Assembly: GCA_017562135.1 (NCBI GenBank)
Contig: QEYB01000652.1
Location: forward strand, 62,001-126,000
Source: Dipylidium caninum
Lineage: Eukaryota > Platyhelminthes > Cestoda > Cyclophyllidea > Dipylidiidae
Length of the DNA stretch: 64,000 bases
Direction: 5' to 3'
Position 1 is the stretch's first letter. The number at the start of each line of letters is the position of its first letter. The position numbers and the translations under genes were made by a program. The notes beneath the pieces were generated by a model, which saw nothing but the letters and a program-made list of their open reading frames with translations, made no database searches and had not been told where the DNA came from. Positions 13,358 through 24,200 of this stretch are shown here, in pieces.

Positions 13358-14806
13358 ATGAGCCTTCCGTACAAAGTAGGTATGTTTCAACATGAACTCT
13401 TTGCTTATATTTTGCGTTTACACGCATTATCCGTTTTTATTTCCTAAGCTGATATCGCTCTCGCTGAATGGGGCCGACGTGAGATTGAAATTTCTGAAAA
13501 TGAGATGCCTGGATTGATGAAACTGCGCGCCAAGTATGGTGATATCCAACCTCTGAAAGGAGCCCGGATTGCCGGCTGTCTTCACATGACCCTTCAAACC
13601 GCTGTTCTTATCGAGACTTTAACTGCCTTAGGTGCCCGGGTCCGTTGGTCTTCTTCCAACATTTTCAGCACCCAAGATCATGCTGCTGCTGCTATTGCTA
13701 AAACTGGCGTTCCCGTGTTCGCTTGGAAGGGTGAAACAGAAGAAGAATATGTTTGGTGTATGGAACAAACCCTGCAATTTGAAGATGGACCTTTAAATAT
13801 GTTACTCGACGATGGTGGTGATCTGACAAGTCTCGTTCATGAGAAATATCCTCACCTATTGGCCGGCATCAAGGGCATAACAGAAGAGACAACTACCGGT
13901 GTTCATGCCCTTTATAAGCGCCTCAAAGGAGGCATGCTAAAATGTGCTGCCATGAACGTCAATGATTCTGTCACTAAAAGCAAGTTTGACAATCTCTACG
14001 GTTGTAGAGAGTCTCTAGTCGACGGTCTTAAACGCGCTACTGACGTTATGTTGGCTGGAAAAGCTGTTTTTGTGGCCGGATATGGTGACGTCGGCAAGGG
14101 CTGTTGTCAATCTCTTCGCTCCTATGGATGTCGTGTTTTGGTCGGCGAAATCGATCCAATTAATGCTCTTCAGGTAAGCCGCCACTTTGCATAAATAGCT
14201 TTGGCTCCATCGAGGCTGCTATGGAGGGTTATGAGGTGACTACAGTCGATGAAGCTGTGAAGGAAGCCCGTATCTTCGTTACCGCCACGGGGTGCCGTGA
14301 TGTTATTGTAGGTCGTCACTTTGAACAGATGCTTGAGGACTCGATAGTTTGCAACATCGGACACTTCGACATTGAGGTTGATGTCGCCTGGTTGAATGCC
14401 AATTGTGTCGAAAAGGTGCAAATAAAGCCTCAAGTAGATCGGTATCTGATGAAAAATGGCCGACATATTATCGTCTTGGCCGAAGGACGTCTGGTCAATC
14501 TGGGCTGCGCTCATGGTCATCCCAGTTTCGTAATGTCTAACTCATTTGTAAACCAAGTTCTCGCACAAATCGAGCTCTACACAAAACCCGAGAAGTATCA
14601 CGTGGGGGTGTTTATGCTTCCCAAGAAGGTGATTTCGTTTCATAATTTTGCTAAATCCCCCGTTAACCTTCTAGTTAGATGAGGAGGTAGCTGCTGCTCA
14701 CTTAGATCAACTTGGAGCTAAATTGACGAGACTGACCCGAGAACAATCGGAGTATCTTGGCGTTCCGATTGATGGACCATATAAAGCAGATCACTACCGT
14801 TATTAG
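13358..14806 (+). CDS. AHCY: Adenosylhomocysteinase (S-adenosyl-L-homocysteine hydrolase), complete, 4 exons
   Basis: The enzyme reversibly splits S-adenosylhomocysteine to adenosine and homocysteine, relieving product inhibition of methyltransferases; it is a cytosolic NAD-dependent tetramer in other animals. Exons are 13358-13379, 13449-14173, 14215-14628 and 14675-14806, giving 430 residues against 432 in human, the difference being two residues missing at the N terminus. All family landmarks are present: GCLHMT (catalytic His about 53), DDGGDLT (Asp about 129), EETTTG (Glu about 154), [11 protein letters not shown] (Lys about 184, Asp about 188), the NAD-binding GYGDVGKG, and the C-terminal KADHYRY that reaches into the neighbouring subunit. 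The first exon codes only seven residues plus one base. No damage is seen, so this should be an active enzyme. It is transcribed toward GAK and the two genes meet tail to tail. Confidence 0.98.
14174..14214 (+). other. AHCY: 41-nt intron in AHCY
   Basis: The coding sequence stops matching the family after NALQ and resumes at AAMEGYE. Between them lie 41 nt that begin GTAAG and end AG. Removing them restores the exact family sequence and frame. The acceptor lacks a strong pyrimidine tract. This is near the lower size limit for spliceosomal introns in most animals. Confidence 0.9.
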
Positions 14807-14897
14807 TTTGATACCCATCTGTCGCAACACTCAACATCTGATGATGCAACTTCTTTATCCGGTTTCTCCTTTAGTCCTAATCGTTGTAAAGTGAGAA

Positions 14898-14903
14898 AAT
14901 AAA
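14898..14903 (+). promoter_or_regulatory. AHCY: Candidate AHCY poly(A) signal AATAAA
   Basis: A canonical AATAAA lies 92 nt after the AHCY stop codon, a usual distance for a short 3' untranslated region, and before the TA-rich repeat. It is the only canonical signal seen in the gap between AHCY and GAK. Confidence 0.6.
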
Positions 14904-14988
14904 AGGAATTTTACATAAATGATATATATTGTTAGCAATTTCGCGGATAGTTGGATGATAATGTTTACGGGCTTTCGCTAAATGTTCC

Positions 14989-15042
14989 TATATATATATA
15001 TATATATATCTGTTTGTATATATATATGTGTGTGTGTATATC
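14989..15042. repeat. Compound (TA)n/(GT)n microsatellite
   Basis: Two TA runs are separated by a short unique segment, and the second passes into a GT run. The repeat sits in the short intergenic gap between the convergent AHCY and GAK genes, so it may lie in the GAK 3' untranslated region. Confidence 0.85.
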
Positions 15043-15275
15043 ATCGAGGGGAGCGATAAAAAAGGGCGTTGATAAGGTAACTTAGCGCGAAAACATCCAA
15101 GACAGGAGGGGGAATAAGTGAATGTACAGAAGACTGTGTAATTTTGTGTGGGACGGCGGTTGCTTCGGCTGGCAAAGGAGCGGAATGGTGAGGCTGCACA
15201 GAAAGGCAGACGGAGGAGAGTTGCCACGGCTAGCGAATGTTCGATGCCTCGGGATACTCACCCACTAATTTTTTT

Positions 15276-18200
15276 TCATGCTGCACACTCCTCCTGACGC
15301 TCGAACTCAGCCATAGCGTCGTTGAGCTCCACAAGGATCAGTTTCGCCATGTTCATGTGTTCGGTATTCATCCACTAAGGGCAGGGGAAACGAAATTCAG
15401 AGTGCTTCTCCATCATATAACAGAAGGGAGAGGTGACAGCTCATCTGTTGGTAGATTTCGCGTTCACGCAGAACGACACAAGGTGGTTACATAACACAGG
15501 TGTGTAGGAAGACACCTTAGGTCACAGGTTGACCGACACCGAATCTGTACTGCGAGCGTGAACACCACAAATCAAGGCGACTGTGGTTATCAGGGGTCGA
15601 GATCGTTGACTCCACACGGAAAGCCGATTTTCAGCAATGAGTGTGTCACATGTCTAATCCAAGAGGAGTGTGTCACTAATTGCAGCTAACCGAGTTCACG
15701 CAGGTTAAATAAAAGCGCTAACACAGAAGTGGGTCTAAGGTGGCTGTAGAGACAGGGAGTTAGCGAAGCAATTTCGACAAATAGGTCGAGCACACCCGAA
15801 ATATAAGGCCGTTTGTCTACCTTGTCGGGATGGACAGCACGTGCGGCTCGGCGGTACTGTTGCTTCACCTGTTTCACGGTCATCACGTCGGCCATGGAAA
15901 TCTGCTCCCATCGAACACCCTCCCACAATACCGAGTTAAGGGTGCAGAGCAGGGCACGCACATTCTTCTCCTTGCCCTGCAGCCACTCGATCACCTAAAA
16001 AGGCCGAAAAGCACGCCCAACTCGGGTGAAAGGTTTATGCGAAACGAGGCATCTTTGGTAATTCGGTGCCTTCCAAGGCGAGACGATGTGAGGATGGCTA
16101 TTCCTAGAATCGCATGAGATCTGCTCACATCACTCTAATCGCTCCCTAAGTGGAAGAAGTTGAGATTGAACACCGATACCTCTCTACCATTTGACAAGAA
16201 CATATCCAACATCTGCTGTTCTATCAAACGGGCGAAGAGGAGCCCTTAGTGTGTGCAGCTCAGATGCGACCGAAATGATCACTCCATAAAACCTTAAAGA
16301 AACCAAAACAGAAAACATTTGACTTCTACACGGATTTCGAAAATGGGAAAGTTGAGGAATTTCAAAGCCACATGAACAAGTTTTATCGGATTCAAGTGAA
16401 GTTAAGTAATGAGAAAACTATCACTCATTATGACTACAAATAACCGAAAGTCATCTGAATGCAGCACAGACGACACACCTTGAGTGCTTCGGGGTCCTCG
16501 GTTTGTGCTAACTTCTGATGCCGGATCTCTGCCAGGGTTTTCGGCTGCTGCTGGCGTCTGCTACTGCCAAAGGCCTGCCCCGAACTAGAACTGAATCCAC
16601 CCAGGAGGTCTTCGAACGTCTCCTCAGTGACTCGTGGCCGAGTGCCTTGGAAACCGGGCGAAGTGGTGTTAGAAGCAGAATTACGCTTTGGAGATGCATA
16701 AGATTCCGCTGGTTGTTGTTGTGGCGGTGGTGTCGTCGTCGTCTGATGGGGCGTGAATGCAGACTGACGAGTTGATGCCGAGGAGAAAGGGAAACCGAAA
16801 GTTTGATCGACTAAAGAGGAAAAACCAATCAGTGGACAGATGTAATGCAGGTACACGCATTCACTTCACCATTTTTACATCACTGAGGCGTCGAGGCCAC
16901 CTCACAGCCAACCTCACAGCCAGTCGGGTACAATCGTAATCGCCCAATAAAGAGTACATAGGAGTTTTTGAGAAGACATTCAAGACGAAACGTAGGACAG
17001 ACCGTCTCCAAATCCTCCATTACCACTTTATTCAGAAGCCTTCTACCTATAAGAAGAGGTCGTGGAGGTGGAAGTGACTTCAACCAGCTCAAATTCCGTT
17101 GGCAGGAGAGACCATAAGAAACTAGTAAGTTAATTTTGCACCTACAGAAACATTTTCTTTTTTAGTAGGCATAACTTTAAGAGGCTTCCGTGAAAAAGAT
17201 CAGTTTCGGCGGCTGCCAGAAAGCTGAATGCGACTAGTTGGAGAAGTGGACAGTAGTATGGGGTTAGAAACGAGAGAGACTAAAATCCGAGCCAACGAGA
17301 AGGAAGAACTAGTCTTGAGACTCAAAATCTTCCTAATGAAGCGAAAAATTAGCGCAAGTTCTTAGTGTTCACCGAATCACAAGCCGCAATGTTACGGTCC
17401 ACCAACGCGGTATTCGGGGGAGAAACAGGGATTTTAACAACCCCACTTCACTCCGCCTGAAAATATATTCCGCAATCAGTACATGTTGTTATTATCCGTC
17501 TAGGAATTCGTGACAGAACAGCCGGATACCCTTGCAAGGAGCGGTACAGCGATTAAACATTTCATTATTAGATAGTTCTCACGTTCCATGACAGCTTACC
17601 CGGCTTATTTGCATCCGCCGAGGTTGATGAGGTAGAGTGATTATAGCCATAGTGTGTTGGACTATGAGAACTGGAAGTTGCTTTATTCGCTGCGGCCGCA
17701 AAGAACTCCCCAAAGTCCTGGAAGGGATTACCGCCATGTGTGAGATTTGACGACGAGGAGGAGATATGTACGGAAGCTGTGGCGCCTGGCGCTGCTCCTG
17801 AGGCGCCAGATGAGGTCTGCGGATTACCCGACGGCGAGGCGGCAAATAGATTTGAGGTGCTACAACTGTTGCGCACCTTGGCGTGAGATCGCATTCCAAA
17901 GGGATCAAAGTCAGAGGGAGACTTGGGGGTAGTGGGCGATGGTGGAGAGGTGGATGAGGCATCCTGTCTTTCGGGAGGCTCTGTGGCGATACCGAAGGGA
18001 TCAAAGGGATTGAGATTCACCGCAGCCTCAGGCCATGGATTTTGCCAATCGGCGGGTTCAGGCTTCCCCGTAGGCGTTGAGGCTGAAGTTGCAAAGAGGT
18101 CCTCAAAAAGGGCATCATTCGTCGTCGCAGTACCGCCGAGATCAGGACGTTGACTGGTCGGTGGTGGCGATGCGGACGGTGAGGAAGAGGAGGCAGCTGA

Positions 18201-21200
18201 CGATATATCGAGGAGATCACCCACGTCGTTGGATCCCTCTACCTTCTGGAATTTCAACAATTCCGAGCTTTATAAAGTTGTGTAAAAAGTAGTAGTCGTA
18301 TGGCCATCGGGTTACTACACTACTGAATACTGGAAGGATGAGATTTTCAGTTGTGGCCAATTTTGAAGGTAAAGACGGCAACGGACGCATTCAAAATTTT
18401 TAAGCGATATATCGTAGAAGTCCAATTGAAACCACGAGTTCCTTTAATAACAGTTAACGGCGGCTGTATTCGCCTTAACCCAAAGAAAGATGGGCCACCT
18501 TCTACCGCAACCGATCCAAGTGTCTGGGCCAAGAGACGCGGAAAATCACAAATAGAGATAAACGGGGGGAGGGGGATTTCTGACCCCATAAAGAACGAAC
18601 CAATAAATTTCATTCTCAAGATTTATAATAAAACAAAAAACTTCTTTTGGAGAAAATAGTCAAGTCACCGTGCAAAGATACATCAGGGTTTCACACACAA
18701 AAGCTTTTCTTGTCCACTAAACCGCCGAATTATTGGTTTTGTAAAAAATTTCTCTAAAAGAAGAGTGAGGAGAGCAGAATGCATGATAAGACCAAACGCC
18801 TCACTGAGAGCCAAATAAAACAGAAAAGGATAAAAATCAAGGGGCATAACCCCTAACGAATAGATGACGTTTTGATTTTTGCAGAGAACGATAGGAAATA
18901 GACAACATAAAATGCAAACGAGGAATGAGGAGATCACGCTTTACGAGTATCCAAGAGCTTATGGTACAGCAAAGCGAAAATACAGTGCGGAGTAGCAGAA
19001 AGATGGCAAGTAATTTCAGTTCTTATATTTCCCTGAGAAAAGAATCACATAACCTTAGTATTAAGATTTCGTGAAAACTAAGATTAGGCAGATGTAGACA
19101 CAGAGGGTTTGACTTAACGATAAGAGGAAGTATACGTAGTTTTAGAGTGAAATAGCGGAAATAAACACCATGTTTGGATAAGGCCGGAACATTCGGCCTA
19201 TAAAATGTAATGCTTGGTAAACAAATAGACGTCGTGTGATAAGGTGTACTTCTGAACTTCAATAGCTCCAGAATTAAGAGAGACAACGAGCAAACGATAC
19301 CTTGTTGAAAGATGCTTGAGATCCCCCAGGAACCTGGGCTGCGGACGAAGATGACTTTCCTCCTGTCGTCGCGTCTACAGAGCCGTCATTATTTAGATGA
19401 TTCGCCTTCAATCCCTCAATCAAAGTATCCACATCTGCCGTGGCTCTTTGTGGAGTGGCAGAGGCACATCCGCTGTCTTTTTGTGCGCTTTCTCCATTTA
19501 TACTTGCGTCCCTCGGAGATCGAAAACCATGAACTTGGCCAGAGTCTCTGGGAACTGATAAAGGGTGACCCGTTGCGGAATATCCTGTATAAAGAATGAC
19601 CGTCGAGTAGGACAGAAATAATGTACAGGTATATTACTGATAACATTTCAGTAGAACGTTCAAAATGCCGCTATAGTCTAGGCTTCAGCCAATGACATTC
19701 ATGCATATTGAACGCAAAAAAGAAAGGCATAAAAAATTCCCAATGGTAAAAGAAAGGTTAATACAATAACCATACTAATAATTTAAATGTATAATAACTG
19801 AAACTACAACACTTTGACATGAAAACCTTTTCAATTTCAGAGGTTGGTGTTCAGGCCAATTTGAGATATAGCTGACCTCACGACTGAGATGAAGTGTAAA
19901 ATAAGAGACACGAAGTCAGAAAGATGATCCTCGATCCTACGCAACGATGGTGATGGTGACGGCTTAAGCGAATTTACTAGGCAGGGAGAAAGGAGTAAGC
20001 AGCACAAGTAGGCGAGCAGAATTCCATTGATGCTAAGTGTTCCATCACACCAATACTGGGTTGAGAAGCTCATCACCGCGGCCTGATAGCTGTACCAACC
20101 AATCCTCGGTCACCAAACCACTCCAAGAGTTAACTGGTACTAAGTGGGCTGGCAGAACGACGGGAACGTTCCAAAAAAAACACGGAAAATCGAGATTCCA
20201 GAAGATAAACCAATGCATAAAAGGGAGGCAAAATTTTGCAATAGCCGTAAAATGAGCAGCAAAAGAGAAGAGAGATAGTGAAATCAGTCGGAAATCATAG
20301 ATAATAAGCGGAAAGATCAGTCTGCTCTTGAAATCGGGAAGTCAATGAAAGAGTAAAGTTAGAATGAAGAAACAAATGTTCTGTTTCGACGACGGGAGGA
20401 GGAGAGGTGAAAGTAAAGTTGACGGTTGGGACGAAAGAGCTAGCAATTTGTCCTTAAATGACGAGTAATTGGTTCCCAACTACGGCAAAACAGCATGCGG
20501 CAGGGGGGAAACGTCATCATTTGCAAAGACGGAAATGGAGAGGTCGGTGAAATTGTGTGAAGCGCTAATGCCCACCGTTTCAGCTCTAGACTCAAAATAG
20601 ACGACCCAAAATCATCAATGAAGACGTAGGTACACGGGGAAATCAGCAGCCAGATTCGAACAGCGGTTAGTAAACTACTCCAAAAGGGAAATAACGCTTG
20701 CAAGAATGAAATGTACTTACCGGTAGCCTTGAGGGCGGCCGGTGACATGACTGAGCGCATCTCAAAGGCATCGAGGAAGCAGAGCATGGGTTTTCGCGCG
20801 GATTCGGCAGGAAGCGTCTCCCACGGAAAGACAAGGGCAGAACCTTGACGTGGACGTTCACTCGGCGAGACGGAGAGATGGAGGATGACGTGAAAACTCT
20901 CAGCGTAACGACTGGTTGAGGAAGTGCCCATGCTCGGACCGCCAGCAGAACCACTGATCCCGTTGGACGAGTGGAGTTGATCCAACTGCGACCTTCGAGG
21001 AGAAGCCAAATGGCGCTAAGTCAATAAAATGACTTGTTGGAAATAAGGCTAGATTGGATTTTACAAAAAAAAGAACGCATAGCCAGAAATTTTGAGAAAA
21101 ATGTGCCATTTGGAGCGTTCTTGCGTATTTAAAGTAGAACAGCAAAGTGATTTCTGTGATCATTCGTTTTAAGGAGCAGGGAGCGGAAAAAACCACTCCA

Positions 21201-24200
21201 CTAAAAGAAAATGTCGAGCTTTCTCATCGTCATGTTTGCAACGTTTTAGGACCACTCAAATGGGCCACGATATGAGTTTTTCAACTGGTCATTGTGGCGC
21301 TGGGTTCCCATAAAAAACTCTGCACGCTCTATGTAATGGCTCCATTCCGAGGCCGTTATTTTAAATGCACACGAAAAAAGCCCCAAAAGAAGTTTGATTA
21401 AAAGACAAGGAAAAATATTTTGGCTCATGGAGAAGCTGTTCACCATTTAACCTCCGGAAAATACTTACTACTACTCGTTAAAAGACAGAAATGCCGTTTT
21501 TTTAATGAGAGGAGGATATTGCTACTTATTTGAGGATGGCAAATAAGTAGCACGTTTTACACCCGATATTAGTGGACTCCAATGAAGATGTAGGAGATAC
21601 CACAAGCAGTCTGCAAACAGCCATGCACAGTGGTAGACCACAAGGCAATTGAATATGGAGGAGATAAGGAAACTGGCCTCGGTGCACGCTGCGTATGCAG
21701 CCACTGTAAGTCACGTACATCGTCAATTTCTCACTCGACACGCAGCAAAAAAAACTTACATGTGAAAGAGCCAACACCGCGCAGACCCAGTATGACGGAT
21801 GGAGGATTCGGAAGGCCGAGAGAACGCAATTAGGTCCCTTCAGACCTTAGCCAAGTGCAGGGTATTCACCTCAACTGTGTTACTCAAACCACGCCAGAGA
21901 TCTACCGTCCCATCCCGTGTGGGGCCAGATTTGGGCATATCGAAATGTGGATTCAAACAAGCAGCCTGGAAACTCGGAGTCACTGTAGACTCAGCCGCAG
22001 CAGATAGCAATTTGACAATTTAGAAAAAACATGCAACTACTCGGTGAAATGGTGGCAAAAGTGCATGAGCCAGTCAGCATTAAGAAGAAAGAACATTTCG
22101 GAAGGCGTAAAGGATATCTACTTCCTACATGACGTCCTCGCCACTACTGAGATGGGGCCGAGACCTTCTTACAAATTTCAACTAAACCCTCTTTTTGTGC
22201 TCATGAAAGAGACCTCATTTTTCAACCTTCGCAACGGGATGAACAGATCCGATAAGGCAACGATTTGCACGCTCCAAGAGTGTCACCCGTTAACACACGG
22301 TCATTCGTTGGCTTCGCAGTTACTTCAACGTTGGAGCGAAAAGGTGACTTGTCAACAAAGTGCCACGAGATGATGCGAAGTGTACGAACAACTCCGATTA
22401 GCTTCATGTTTCTAAACGACCCACCGCGAATATATGGTTTGTCCTGACGCTGGAAGGCGTGTTATTCCTCGAAAAGAATCACCTTTCCAATGTGATGCCA
22501 CAGTCGTTCAACCTCCACAGAATGGAATTCCTATTTTCACTCCAATTTAGCCTAGAATTTTTTCCAACGCCCTTTGCACGCTTCATCAAAGGGTGTTCCA
22601 AAATAACACTGAATGTTTGCAACCTCCTCCCCCCACTTTACCCACCAAGGCTCGAGAAACCCCCGAGCGGCTCGCGAAAGTACGAGTAGGTGATGGCACA
22701 CCAAAAGCACGGAGTATGCAATCACAACGGATGGATGGATGGGACTCTTGCCGCTTATTGAACGCAGAATTAACGCAGGTGTGGCTAGTGGCCAACCAAC
22801 GCATTAAAAATGAGGCATCTACGATCTAATGTCAGTGTGATTAAATAGTAAAAGCTCACTTTGAGAAGGTAATCTTCTCCACATCGCGATTAATAAAACC
22901 GGTGTGAAATTGCAGTTGACATATCTTCGTTGCCGATGCCTGTAAGTGAGGAGAAGGGAAGCACTCATTTGAATTGTGAATCCGCCAAGGGACGAGAATG
23001 AATGTTCACCAAGTCACCAAAGTGAGCTAAAGACCACAATGAGGCTGCACAGTCCCCTGTTTCCCCTCCCCGTGTGGAAGGCGATGGGAGACACAAGAGA
23101 AAAAGTGATTACAGAATATTATTAAAAAAGGACCATGAAAATTTCAAGACTGGAAATGAAGGAGAAGGGTCAGAAGAATAAGTCAACAACTCAACCTTTC
23201 CCTTTCCAGCGAAAAATGAGCGTGCATGATAAACGGTGATTTTTACATCCCCGTAGACGGATAAGTTGTTGAGAATAACTTCAATCTTGCGGTCTTCGAA
23301 TTCATAAGTTCTACAAAAGGGGAAGGTGACACGGTGGGTAATTGCGGTGCGATTCTCACTCTCATCACTCCATTCGACAGGGTTTTGGTTGAGGAAACAC
23401 TCTTGACCGCCATTAAGATAGATACATTAAGAAGTAGCGTCATGTGTTTGGCGGTGCTGGCACCGTTTCAGATTTATGCACACGTTCCTAGTAAAATTAA
23501 AACACTAGTGAGACATTTCGAGTCAGTAAGATGTCGAAGAGGTGGGCGCCCTCACCACGACGGCTTATCATAAATGATAAACTTAAATTTTCTGCTGCTA
23601 GACACGATTGAAGAATCCAACGGTTGGGCATTAGGACTAAAGTGGTAGTAGCATTTCTTAAGATGGCCTGTCCATTAGAAATTGGGACAATCAGACGGAA
23701 TTTACGGCACAAAGTAGACAGTTACGGCACAAAGTAGACAGTAACGGGGACACGAAGTCACGTTAAATCGGTACGGTTTCAGATGGGGACACTAAGGGTG
23801 GAGGGCACAGCTCTATTTCAACGTACTCACATATCACGCATTCTACCGAAGTGGACGATGGAATCGTTACCCATTCGAGCGTGAGCTACCGGAATTAATC
23901 AGAAGGTGGGGGAGCAGAATGGAGAACTCACCGCAACGACTCATATTCGGTCATTGAAGAGAAGACCTTCTTATTGCCTTGGTAAATGTCAACGTAGGGT
24001 CGACAGCCGTTCCTACAAATCAAATGGTCCAACACATCTAAAATTGCCAACTGACGGACAACAACACTTTCGTCGAGTAAAAATACAATCTAGTAAGTAA
24101 AGAGAAAATAAAGACGTATTTGGCCAAAGTCCTGGGTACATTTTAAAGGAGAGTTATAAAACCCGGAAGAAGTTTCATACTTCCTAAAAGCTGGAATAGC

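Noticed and set aside
16880..17092. Minus open frame between GAK exons 18 and 19
   Set aside because: Exon 18 joins exon 19 in perfect phase without it, and it has no splice context or family similarity.
19416..19646. Minus open frame overlapping GAK exon 17
   Set aside because: It is a shadow; the true exon is in another frame (19584-19301) and keeps phase with exons 16 and 18.
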